A DNA stretch of 8,071 nucleotides from Actinomycetota bacterium (GCA_013817555.1 JACDCN010000085.1:1-8071), one strand, 5' to 3'; positions 1-5,715 are shown, counted from the first letter of the stretch. The notes: a model not told the origin generated them from the sequence alone. Numbers and translations are program-made.

Positions 1-1
1 G

Positions 2-364
2 ACCGGTTCCACCTTTCGCCGCCTCTGCACGCAGGCGCACCGAGCGGGCATGCTGTGCGCGCCTTCGGTCGGACCTGGCTACGACGCGCGCCTTGCGACG
101 AGCGACAGAGCCGTGAAGCCGCGGCTCCACGGCGCCACGTACGACCGGATGTGGAAGACCGCGCTCAGGGCAGACGCCGATGTGATCACGATCACGAGTT
201 ACAACGAATGGCAGGAGGGCACGCAGATCGAGCCCGCCCAGGCACAGGTCGAGCGATCCGGATACGAGGGCGCGTGGGGGAGACACGGGCTGGCCGCACG
301 GCGTGCCTATCTGGAGGCGACCGCGCAGTGGACTGCGCGACTAGGGATGGTGGCGCGTCAGTAG
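2..364 (+). CDS. GH99-like glycoside hydrolase, C-terminal fragment
   Basis: The open frame enters from the left edge, so the 5' end is missing and about 120 C-terminal residues are visible. The segment TITSYNEWQEGTQIEPA resembles the conserved NEW-x-EGTQIEP block of glycoside hydrolase family 99 / endo-alpha-mannosidase-like and WbsX-like proteins. That block lies late in the (beta/alpha)8 barrel and contains an acidic residue near the active site. The remaining 60 or so residues are an ordinary Arg/Ala-rich tail. Such enzymes cleave alpha-linked mannose or glucose polymers, or occur as domains in polysaccharide biosynthesis loci; the substrate cannot be judged from this fragment. An internal ATG at 50 is not the true start, because the reading continues open to position 2. 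The stop (362-364) lies inside the 3' end of the convergent thioredoxin-like gene. Confidence 0.75.
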   Translation, partial: TGSTFRRLCTQAHRAGMLCAPSVGPGYDARLATSDRAVKPRLHGATYDRMWKTALRADADVITITSYNEWQEGTQIEPAQAQVERSGYEGAWGRHGLAARRAYLEATAQWTARLGMVARQ

Positions 365-930
365 AGCGCGGCCGCGACCTGCCGCCGGTACGCGACCGTC
401 ACCGGGTCGTCCTGCCCGAGATGATCGAAGATCGCCACCGCGAGATCGCGGTGCCTCTCCCTGTCGGCAGGCGTCGCATCGCGGATGGCCTCGAGAATGA
501 GGCGGAGCGCGTTGTCCTCGTCGCCGGCCTCGAGAGCGCTCAGAACATCCGGGAGCTCGCCGCTCTCGCGGAGCTCGTCCAGCGCGCCTTCCAGGCGCGG
601 CGGCGCGAGCAGCTCGTCGACGAACGTCGCCACCCCGACCGGTGAGCGGACGCCAACGAACCCCGACACGATACGTCCGTCCCGAAAGCCTTTGACCGCG
701 GGAATGCCCTGGATGCCATGCTCGGCAGAGAGCGCGGGATTCGCATCGACGTCGATCTTGGCCAGCTCCACGGCCCCTGCGCGGCTCTCCACCTCGCGCT
801 CCAGCACGGGACCGAGCGCGCGGCACGGGCCGCACCAAGCCGCCCAGAAGTCCACGATCACCGGGACTTCGCGAGACCGCTCGACGACCTCTCGCTCGAA
901 GGTCTCCTCGGTGACGTCGCTGGCAGCCAA
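358..930 (-). CDS. Short thioredoxin-domain protein (CnoX/YbbN-like)
   Basis: A thioredoxin fold lies at about residues 5-108 if the TTG at 930 is the start. It has the active site WCGPC (C33, C36), the DFWAAWCGPC strand-helix junction and a cis-proline in GIQGIP (P77). Residues 110-190 are helical and acidic and resemble the tetratricopeptide-like tail of YbbN/CnoX proteins, but shorter: 190 aa against roughly 280 in those proteins. The expected role is a cytoplasmic disulfide reductase or redox-linked chaperone; this is inferred from the family. The start is uncertain. There is no ATG or GTG between the last upstream stop and the thioredoxin domain, the frame stays open into hutF, and the TTG has AGGG only 3 nt upstream. 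It lies 35 nt after the hutF stop, so the two are probably cotranscribed. Its own stop overlaps the convergent GH99 gene. Confidence 0.85.
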   Translation of the reverse strand: MAASDVTEETFEREVVERSREVPVIVDFWAAWCGPCRALGPVLEREVESRAGAVELAKIDVDANPALSAEHGIQGIPAVKGFRDGRIVSGFVGVRSPVGVATFVDELLAPPRLEGALDELRESGELPDVLSALEAGDEDNALRLILEAIRDATPADRERHRDLAVAIFDHLGQDDPVTVAYRRQVAAALY

Positions 931-955
931 GAACCCTGACTGTAGCTCGGCGGTG

Positions 956-977
956 GGATCTGGCTTCAGCCAGATTC
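956..977. repeat. Perfect small hairpin at the hutF stop
   Basis: Arms ATCTGGCT and AGCCAGAT flank a 2-nt centre. In RNA the stem extends by a G-U wobble and another G-C pair. The structure spans the hutF stop codon (966-968) in the gap before the thioredoxin gene. No T-run follows on the minus strand, so a classical terminator is unlikely; RNA processing, partial termination or a dispersed REP-like unit are alternatives. Confidence 0.5.
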
Positions 978-1991
978 TCGCTTTGAAACCACGACATCGG
1001 CGCAACAGCCCGCCACAAGCGCCCCCGCGACGTGCTCGGATGCGACTCCCTCGAGAGAATGGTGCTCGAGGTCGATCTCGATCCCCGGCCAGTCTTCCAG
1101 CCCGAGCGCGTAGGCGCCCAGCGCCGAGCCGAAGCGAAAGAGCTCGTCCGTCGCGAAGATCCCACGCCGTCCTGTCTGACGCCGCGCGATTCCCTCGAGC
1201 TCGCGAAGCTCCTCGAAAGGATCGATGCGCACATTCGAGTCGGTCCCTATGCAGAGCGGAATTCCACGACCGCGGATCCGCTCGGCTGGTAGGAAGCCGT
1301 CGCCGAGGTCCGCCTCCGTGGTTGGACAGGCGCAGACGGTCGCACCCGACGAGGCGAGGAGATCGAGCTCCGCTCCGTCGGCGTGGGTCGCATGGACGAC
1401 GGTCGTCCGCTCTCCGAGACACCCGGTGCGGGCGAGGAGCTCGATCGGCCGGCAACTGTGCTCGGCGAGACACTCCTCGATCTCCTTCGGCTGCTCGTCT
1501 GCGTGCACGTGCAGCGGAAGCTTCTCGCGGTTGGCGTAGCGCCCGATCTCCTCGAGCCAGTCGGCCGGGCACGCGCGTACGGAGTGAGGGGCAAGGCCGA
1601 CCCGCATGCCCGCGTCACGGAGCTCCTCGACCTCGGCGAGGTAGGCACGGACCGTCTCTTGTCGGAAGCGGGGGAGACCGCCGCGTGCATATGCCACGTG
1701 CAGGAGCACCAGCTCGATACCTGCCGCAACGGCCGCTTCTCGGGCGGCGTAGGCCTCGGCGAGACCGAGATAGTGGAACTCTCCGACCGCGGTAAAGCCC
1801 GCGGCTCGCATCTCCCCGTACGTGGCTTCGTACGAGACGCGGACGAGCGCAGGTGTCTGGCGGTCGGCCTCGGTGAGCATGTTCTCGCGCCAGGCCCAGA
1901 AGTCTCCCCCGGCGGCCCGGCCGCGGAGCGCCCGCTGGAACGTGTGGCTGTGCGCGTTGACGAACCCGGGCAGCGGAAGAGACTCGACCAC
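966..1991 (-). CDS. hutF: Formimidoylglutamate deiminase-like amidohydrolase (minimal form)
   Basis: An amidohydrolase-superfamily TIM barrel of 341 aa. It has PGFVNAHSHTFQRAL near the N-terminus (metal ligands H14, H16), then FWAWRENM and GEFHYL. LHVHADEQPKEIEECL carries H163 and E166, VVHATHAD carries H200 and H203, CPTTEADLGDG follows, and GTDSN gives metal ligand D251. The combination HSHTFQRA, EFHYL, H-x-x-EQ-x-KE and CPTTEADLGDG fits HutF, which converts N-formimidoyl-glutamate to N-formyl-glutamate plus ammonia in histidine degradation. HutF proteins are usually about 450 aa. This one starts right at the barrel, lacks the N-terminal beta-sandwich strands, and has a short C-terminus. 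The GTG at 1991 is the only usual start after the in-frame stop at 2025-2027; no Shine-Dalgarno sequence is visible. No other hut genes are present, so a related deaminase substrate cannot be excluded. Confidence 0.78.
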   Translation of the reverse strand: MVESLPLPGFVNAHSHTFQRALRGRAAGGDFWAWRENMLTEADRQTPALVRVSYEATYGEMRAAGFTAVGEFHYLGLAEAYAAREAAVAAGIELVLLHVAYARGGLPRFRQETVRAYLAEVEELRDAGMRVGLAPHSVRACPADWLEEIGRYANREKLPLHVHADEQPKEIEECLAEHSCRPIELLARTGCLGERTTVVHATHADGAELDLLASSGATVCACPTTEADLGDGFLPAERIRGRGIPLCIGTDSNVRIDPFEELRELEGIARRQTGRRGIFATDELFRFGSALGAYALGLEDWPGIEIDLEHHSLEGVASEHVAGALVAGCCADVVVSKRESG

Positions 1992-2011
1992 GAGGCGCGA
2001 CGCTAGCAGGG

Positions 2012-2082
2012 TGCCGAGTTTCGCTCAGAGCAATCGCCGATGCGCCGCGGCGGCGTGTGATCGTCCTGAGCGAAACTCGGCA
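2012..2082. repeat. 17-bp perfect inverted repeat in divergent intergenic region
   Basis: Arms at 2012-2028 (TGCCGAGTTTCGCTCAG) and 2066-2082 are exact reverse complements, separated by 37 bp of GC-rich sequence with smaller CGCCG/CGGCG dyads. The element lies between the divergent hutF and pgsA-like starts. AGGGT occurs just outside each arm (2008-2012 and 2084-2088, the left copy sharing one base with the arm). It could be a regulator site, a BIME/REP-like pair or a tiny mobile remnant; the sequence alone does not decide. Confidence 0.75.
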
Positions 2083-2094
2083 TAGGGTTCACCC

Positions 2095-2640
2095 ATGACC
2101 TGGAGCGAGCCTCGACGACACATTCCGAACGCCCTCACGCTGGCGCGCTTCGCCGCGATTCCAGTATTCGTATGGCTCTACCTGCGCGCAGGAGACGGCG
2201 CAGCGTGGGGGGCGGGCCTCTTCTTCGCCGGTGCGGCGCTGACAGACCAGATCGACGGCTACCTCGCCCGACGCTGGGACGTGCATTCCGCGTTCGGAAG
2301 GGTGGCGGATCCTCTCGCCGATAGGCTGATGATCGGCACTGCGATCATCCTGATGTGGGCGACCGGCCGGATTCCGCTTGCCGCAGCGATCGTTGTCCTC
2401 GCCCGTGATCTAGCGCTGGTGCTCGGATACAAACTGCTAGCTCCTCGGGGCTTCGAACTGGAGGTGACGTTCCTGGGCAAGCTCGCGACCTGGGTCCTGT
2501 ACGCGGCGCTCGGATTCGTGCTCGTGACGGATGAAGGGACGGCGTGGCCGCACGTATTCCTGTGGATCGGCGTCGGGTTGGCGGTCGCCGCAGGGATGCA
2601 GTACCTCGTGCGAGCGAAGGCGACGCTGAACGCGCGGTGA
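2095..2640 (+). CDS. pgsA: CDP-alcohol phosphatidyltransferase (PgsA-like)
   Basis: An integral membrane enzyme of 181 aa. It transfers a phosphatidyl group from CDP-diacylglycerol to an alcohol, probably glycerol-3-phosphate for phosphatidylglycerol phosphate or a related acceptor. The complete CDP-alcohol phosphotransferase signature D-x2-DG-x2-AR-x8-G-x3-D-x3-D runs from D51 to D76 (D51, D54, G55, A58, R59, G68, D72, D76). Hydrophobic segments lie near residues 13-31, 36-50, 78-105, 120-140 and 152-170. The N-terminal IPNALTLARFAAIPVF is typical of PgsA. ATG 2095 has AGGG 7 nt upstream. The acceptor (glycerol phosphate, phosphatidylglycerol, inositol phosphate) cannot be fixed from sequence. 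In mycobacteria pgsA2 also lies a few genes before garA, which supports this as the local syntenic gene. Confidence 0.88.
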   Translation: MTWSEPRRHIPNALTLARFAAIPVFVWLYLRAGDGAAWGAGLFFAGAALTDQIDGYLARRWDVHSAFGRVADPLADRLMIGTAIILMWATGRIPLAAAIVVLARDLALVLGYKLLAPRGFELEVTFLGKLATWVLYAALGFVLVTDEGTAWPHVFLWIGVGLAVAAGMQYLVRAKATLNAR

Positions 2641-2684
2641 CGTCTCCCGGCAGGGATGCGAAAGCTCGGCCCGAATGTAAACTC

Positions 2685-2699
2685 TCAACCTGAGGTTGA
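2685..2699. promoter_or_regulatory. Candidate MerR-type operator in front of the rsiG-garA-ftsR operon
   Basis: A perfect palindrome with 7-bp arms and one central base, TCAACCT-G-AGGTTGA. It lies 53 bp before the first gene of the operon. A possible -10 hexamer TAAACT (2678-2683) precedes it with no convincing -35; TTGACC (2696-2701) overlaps its right side. MerR regulators bind dyads of this kind, and ftsR lies in the same transcript, so autoregulation is the simplest idea. This is inference. Confidence 0.5.
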
Positions 2700-2751
2700 C
2701 CCCTCGGAAGGAGTGCTGCTTCACTCACTGACCGACGAGGAAAGGTGACCG

Positions 2752-3003
2752 GTGGATCCACATCCCGACCTGCCCACACTGTCCGACGACGACCTTCGGG
2801 TCATGATCCGCGAGCTCGAGAAGGAGGAGGACGAGGTCTCCTTCCAGCGTCGCGTGCTGCATGGCCGGATCGACATCCTCCGTGCCGAGCTCGTTGCGCG
2901 CCTCCGCGAGCAGGTGAGCGCAGGAGAGGCCAAGCTCGCAGACGTCGGACGGCTCAGCGAGATCCTGACCGCAAGGGCGTCTCCAAAGGCCGACGACGAG
3001 TGA
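2752..3003 (+). CDS. RsiG-like small protein (putative c-di-GMP-binding anti-sigma)
   Basis: An 83-aa, highly charged, almost entirely helical protein. Residues 10-50 form one long helix and 52-75 a second. The segment EEDEVSFQRRVLHGRID carries E26-x3-S30-x2-R33-x3-H37-x3-D41. It matches the c-di-GMP signature E-x3-S-x2-R-x3-Q-x3-D of Streptomyces RsiG, with His in place of Gln. Streptomyces RsiG, which sequesters sigma WhiG when loaded with c-di-GMP, carries two motif helices. Single-motif homodimeric forms have been described in early-branching actinobacteria such as Rubrobacter (from memory). The GTG start at 2752 follows GAGGAAAGG with 6 nt spacing; an in-frame stop at 2746-2748 rules out a longer form. 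Its stop overlaps the next gene (GTGA), implying coupled translation with garA. No WhiG-like sigma gene is in the window. Confidence 0.72.
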   Translation: MDPHPDLPTLSDDDLRVMIRELEKEEDEVSFQRRVLHGRIDILRAELVARLREQVSAGEAKLADVGRLSEILTARASPKADDE

Positions 3004-3464
3004 GTCACGTCTATTGCCCCGAGTGCGGTTTCCAGAATCCGGAGACCTCAAACTACTGCTCGCGCTGCGGCGCGCTCATCGTTCCGGAGGCGGGCGCCGA
3101 GACCACCATGAGCTTCGACGTGGACGAGGGCAGTGAAGAGGGCGAGTCACTGCTGGAAACCCTAGGAATCACAGGCCCCGCGCTCGTCGTGCGCTCGGGT
3201 GGGGGCATGGCCGGCCAGCCGTTCCAACCGACAGGCGCGCTGACCCTCATCGGGCGCTCACCCGAATGCGACATCTTTCTCGACGACGTCACCGTGTCCC
3301 GTCGTCATGCCGAGATCGCCCGCGAGGACGACATCTTCACGATCCGGGATCTCGAAAGCCTGAACGGCACCTACGTGAATCGCAAGCGCATCGAGTCTAC
3401 GGTGCTCGAGGATGACGATGAGGTGCAGATCGGCAAATACCGGCTGACGTTCCTCCAGCGATGA
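3000..3464 (+). CDS. garA: Zinc-ribbon FHA-domain protein, GarA-like
   Basis: 154 aa from GTG 3000, which overlaps the upstream stop. Residues 6-23 form a zinc ribbon: C6-P-E-C9 and C20-S-R-C23. Residues 34-36 are ETT, within AETTMSFD, matching the ETT phosphorylation motif near the N-terminus of mycobacterial GarA, which PknB and PknG phosphorylate. An acidic linker follows. Residues 80-153 are an FHA domain with GR (85-86), S100-R-R-H103 and N122-G-T-Y-V-N127, the phosphothreonine-binding loops. GarA switches between binding 2-oxoglutarate-using enzymes and folding onto its own phosphothreonine, thereby setting carbon/nitrogen flux. Mycobacterial GarA has no zinc ribbon as far as I recall, so the fusion is a variation. 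The downstream ftsR neighbour is the same as in mycobacteria (Rv1827-Rv1828). Confidence 0.88.
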   Translation: MSHVYCPECGFQNPETSNYCSRCGALIVPEAGAETTMSFDVDEGSEEGESLLETLGITGPALVVRSGGGMAGQPFQPTGALTLIGRSPECDIFLDDVTVSRRHAEIAREDDIFTIRDLESLNGTYVNRKRIESTVLEDDDEVQIGKYRLTFLQR

Positions 3465-4177
3465 GCACGGTCACGACTCGGCGACGAGACCGGGGAGGAG
3501 CCGATCCGGGCTTCCGCACCATTGGAGCCGTCTGCGAGGAGCTCCGCGACGCGTTTCCGGACATCTCGGTGTCGAAGATCCGCTATCTGGAGGACCAGGG
3601 TCTCATCGTGCCGCGTCGAACGCGGGGTGGATACCGCTTGTTCTCCGCGGACGACATCGAGCGTCTGACGACGATCCTGCGCCTCCAACGTGACGAGTTC
3701 CTGCCTTTGCGGGTCATCCGAGAGGCGCTCGACGGCCCAGGAGCCTCGCCGGACCGACCGAGACGGCGGAGCGTCGGTCTCACCGAGCACGAGGATGAGA
3801 TCGACGTCGCCGAGCTGTGTGAGCGTGCGTCGGTGTCGCCCGATTTCGTCAAGCAGCTCGAGGAGTACGGGGTCGTGCTCTCGCGCACCGAGGCGGGCGA
3901 GCGCGTGTACGCGGAGAGCGAGGCGGACATCGCCGCGGCGTGCGGCCGCCTCTCGCGTTTCGGGATCGACGCGCGTCATCTGCGGACGTTTCTCACCGCG
4001 ACAAGCAGGCAGGCAGCGCTCGTCGAGCAACTCGTCGCTCCCGGCCTGAAGTCTCGGAACAGCGAGCGACGAAAGGGAGCGCTCGACGATCTCGAGTCGC
4101 TTGCTCGGGTTGCACAAGAGCTCTCGCACCTGCTCTTCCTCCGCGATCTGCGCGGCGCGGTGGAGAAAAGCTCATGA
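3461..4177 (+). CDS. ftsR: MerR-family regulator FtsR
   Basis: A DNA-binding regulator of 238 aa. Residues 18-90 form a MerR winged HTH: FRTIGAVCEEL, then the recognition segment ISVSKIRYLEDQGLIVPRR, GGYRLFSADDIERL, and the dimerization helix start QRDEFLPLRVIREAL. The insert between the first helices (ELRDAFPDIS) and the LPLRVIRE segment are typical of FtsR/Rv1828 rather than metal-sensing MerR proteins. The C-terminal half (residues 115-230) resembles the second, all-helical domain of that family, and no Cys metal-site cluster is present. In Corynebacterium FtsR activates ftsZ. ATG 3461 overlaps the garA stop (ATGA) and the stop overlaps the apt start (ATGA), so it sits in the middle of a translationally coupled operon. 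Autoregulation through the palindrome at 2685-2699 is plausible. Confidence 0.9.
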   Translation: MSTVTTRRRDRGGADPGFRTIGAVCEELRDAFPDISVSKIRYLEDQGLIVPRRTRGGYRLFSADDIERLTTILRLQRDEFLPLRVIREALDGPGASPDRPRRRSVGLTEHEDEIDVAELCERASVSPDFVKQLEEYGVVLSRTEAGERVYAESEADIAAACGRLSRFGIDARHLRTFLTATSRQAALVEQLVAPGLKSRNSERRKGALDDLESLARVAQELSHLLFLRDLRGAVEKSS

Positions 4178-4692
4178 GCCTCGACCTCCGTGAGCGCATT
4201 CTCGACGTCCCCAACTTCCCTTCCGAAGGGATCGTGTTCAAGGACGTCATGCCGCTGCTCGCCGATCGCGAGTACCTCATGGAGACGATTCGTCTGCTCG
4301 CGGACTGGGCGCGACCCCGTGAACCGGACCTGATCCTCGGCGCAGAGGCGCGTGGCTTCATCTTCGGCGGCGCGCTTGCCTACGAGCTCGAGATCGGGTT
4401 CATCGCCGCCCGCAAGCCAGGCAAGCTGCCGAGGGAGACAGTGGAGGCGACATACGCTCTCGAGTACGGGACGGACAGCCTGCAGATCCACCGCGATGCC
4501 GTATCCCCCGGAGCGCGAGTCATCGTCCTGGACGACGTCCTCGCGACGGGTGGCACTGCCAAGGCGAAGGTCGATCTCGTCGAGCAGCTCGGCGGAGTCG
4601 TGGCCGGCGCCCTCTTCGTGATCGAGCTGACGTTCCTGAGCGGCCGCAATCGTCTCGAGGGCTACGACGTTCATTCGCTGATCCAGTACTAG
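4174..4692 (+). CDS. apt: Adenine phosphoribosyltransferase
   Basis: 172 aa, the usual length of the short bacterial form. The enzyme makes AMP from adenine and PRPP in purine salvage, in the cytoplasm. The N-terminal VPNFPSEGIVFKDVMPLL (residues 12-29) is diagnostic, followed by ILGAEARGFIFGGALA (54-69), ARKPGKLPRET (79-89), YALEYG (94-99) and the PRPP-binding loop VIVLDDVLATGGTAKA (116-131; D120, D121, T125, G126, G127, T128). I chose ATG 4174 because it overlaps the ftsR stop by four bases and starts the conserved N-terminus; a longer frame to 3940 is just the shadow of ftsR. Its linkage to garA and ftsR rather than to relA or secDF is a less usual context. Confidence 0.97.
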   Translation: MSLDLRERILDVPNFPSEGIVFKDVMPLLADREYLMETIRLLADWARPREPDLILGAEARGFIFGGALAYELEIGFIAARKPGKLPRETVEATYALEYGTDSLQIHRDAVSPGARVIVLDDVLATGGTAKAKVDLVEQLGGVVAGALFVIELTFLSGRNRLEGYDVHSLIQY

Positions 4693-4712
4693 CGCACGGC
4701 AAAACCTGGCCT

Positions 4713-4770
4713 GAAGGGGCGCGCGGTGTCCGACCACTGGACTACAACGAGTTCATGTACGACCCGCTGA
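4713..4770 (+). promoter_or_regulatory. Strong ribosome site and GTG out of frame with the next gene
   Basis: GAAGGGG (4713-4719) lies 6 nt before a GTG at 4726. That GTG opens a 14-codon frame ending at TGA 4768-4770, which overlaps the start of the next gene (ATG 4755) in another frame. ATG 4755 itself has no Shine-Dalgarno sequence. In the gene's own frame the bases just before it read DYNEF, so GTG-SDH plus one missing base would give a continuous protein. Either a leader peptide with translational coupling or a one-base deletion is indicated. Confidence 0.55.
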
Positions 4771-5360
4771 CGAGCACATACTCGTTCGCGTGTCCGAAAG
4801 GACCGGTGGCGAACGTCCCGCTCTCCGCCTTCCGCTTCCTCGAACGGCTGCCCGCGGCCGCCCACCCGGCGCTGTACCGGGTGCTCTTCGAATGCCGGTG
4901 CGGGAGGGAGCATGTGGGTCTGATCTCGCACGACGACCTCGACTGGGCGCCGCTCGGAACCGCCACCAGCCTGACTTTCAGGAACGTGCTCACTGCTCAC
5001 GACGACTCCCTTGCGACTGAGCTCGCAGACGTCGCCGCCTCGCGCATCCGGGCGGGCGAGTGGCCGTGGAGCTTCTATTGTTGTCTCGAGGGGCGCGCCC
5101 GACCGATGACACCGTCCGCGTTGGCGGTGATCGCGCCCGGCGAGAGCTCATTCGCCGTGGCCGTGCAGTGTCCGGTTTGCTCGGCCGTGTCCGTCAATCT
5201 CGTATCCCGCCAACACGTCGACCTTCCGTTTTGGAATGATCGCCGTATCGGCGTCGTGGAGCATGTGTTTCGACGGGATGCGCTGCGGGCCATCGACGAG
5301 TTCCGTGCGGAGCTGCATTCAGTCCGATTCGACGAGAGGAGGCTCGATCTCCAGCCCTAA
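4755..5360 (+). CDS. Cys-containing protein of unknown function
   Basis: 201 aa from ATG 4755; I do not recognise the family. Seven cysteines are present: C13; C47-R-C49 followed by G-R-E-H53; the pair C109-C110; and C139-P-V-C142. The C-x-C...H and C-x2-C groups look like a split zinc-binding treble-clef or ribbon. No signal peptide or membrane segment is visible, so a cytosolic protein is likely. The C-terminal 40 residues are charged and helical (RRDALRAIDEFRAELHSVRFDERR). It follows apt by 62 bp and probably belongs to the same transcript. The true start may be GTG 4726 if a base is missing near 4738, which would add about ten residues (V-S-D-H-x-D-Y-N-E-F). Composition and codon use match the neighbours, so it is very likely a real gene. 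Confidence 0.7.
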   Translation: MYDPLTSTYSFACPKGPVANVPLSAFRFLERLPAAAHPALYRVLFECRCGREHVGLISHDDLDWAPLGTATSLTFRNVLTAHDDSLATELADVAASRIRAGEWPWSFYCCLEGRARPMTPSALAVIAPGESSFAVAVQCPVCSAVSVNLVSRQHVDLPFWNDRRIGVVEHVFRRDALRAIDEFRAELHSVRFDERRLDLQP

Positions 5361-5430
5361 CCCCGATCTCCCGGACGCTTCCCTCCCGCCAGGGATCGAC
5401 GGGCGGCACATGCTCTCCGATAGACGCCAC

Positions 5431-5619
5431 ATGACCGCCACAACTCTTACGAAGATTGCACCGGCAGCCTCGTTGCGTTTGCTCGCGGACGTCAACGCAC
5501 TGGACAAGTCCGATGATGGCCAGCGCGTATCCGCGCTCGTACGCCTCGAAGCCGCACTCGGTCGCGACTTCGCCGATCGTCTCGTCGCCGCGCTCAGCGC
5601 AGCTTCCAGGCGAAACTAG
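5431..5619 (+). CDS. Small hypothetical protein, 62 aa
   Basis: An unrecognised small protein predicted to be helical: hydrophobic residues recur in APAASLRLLADVNAL and VSALVRLEAAL, and it ends DRLVAALSAASRRN. The amphipathic pattern and good third-position GC suggest real coding. An alternative ATG at 5410 would add seven residues (MLSDRRH); neither start has a clear ribosome site. It lies 70 bp after the Cys-containing gene on the same strand and ends just before the dispersed hairpin repeat. Function cannot be assigned. Confidence 0.45.
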   Translation: MTATTLTKIAPAASLRLLADVNALDKSDDGQRVSALVRLEAALGRDFADRLVAALSAASRRN

Positions 5620-5640
5620 CTTCGCTCGGACGCCGCAGCC

Positions 5641-5715
5641 CCGAAGCGAGCCTCTTGGGGATCTTCGCGACCGGAATCCGCGCGAGCGGATCCCCGGACT
5701 TGCGGCTAAGGCGGC
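5641..5715. repeat. Dispersed hairpin repeat, copy A
   Basis: A GC-rich element between two convergent small genes. Its core is a hairpin with stem ATCCGC/GCGGAT and a GCGA (GNRA-type) loop at 5676-5691, extended by CCGG/CCGG beyond a bulge. The stretch GCGACC-x-GAATCCGCGCGAGCGGAT is repeated at 7999-8024, and the flanks (CGAAGCG before, CTTGCG...GCGGC after) also align. It abuts the stop of the minus-strand membrane protein, so it may also act as a transcription end. Confidence 0.7.

Noticed and set aside
358..1572. Extending the thioredoxin gene upstream to 1572
   Set aside because: The added residues are an out-of-frame reading of hutF and have no family similarity.
485..1795. 436-codon + strand open frame opposite thioredoxin and hutF
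   Set aside because: Low-complexity Ser/Arg/Pro translation; the minus-strand genes carry clear family motifs.
2713..2748. Short frame GTG-LLHSLTDEER before rsiG
   Set aside because: The ribosome-site-like GGAAGGAG overlaps the GTG itself, giving no proper spacing, and only 11 codons precede a stop. It mainly shows that rsiG cannot start further upstream.
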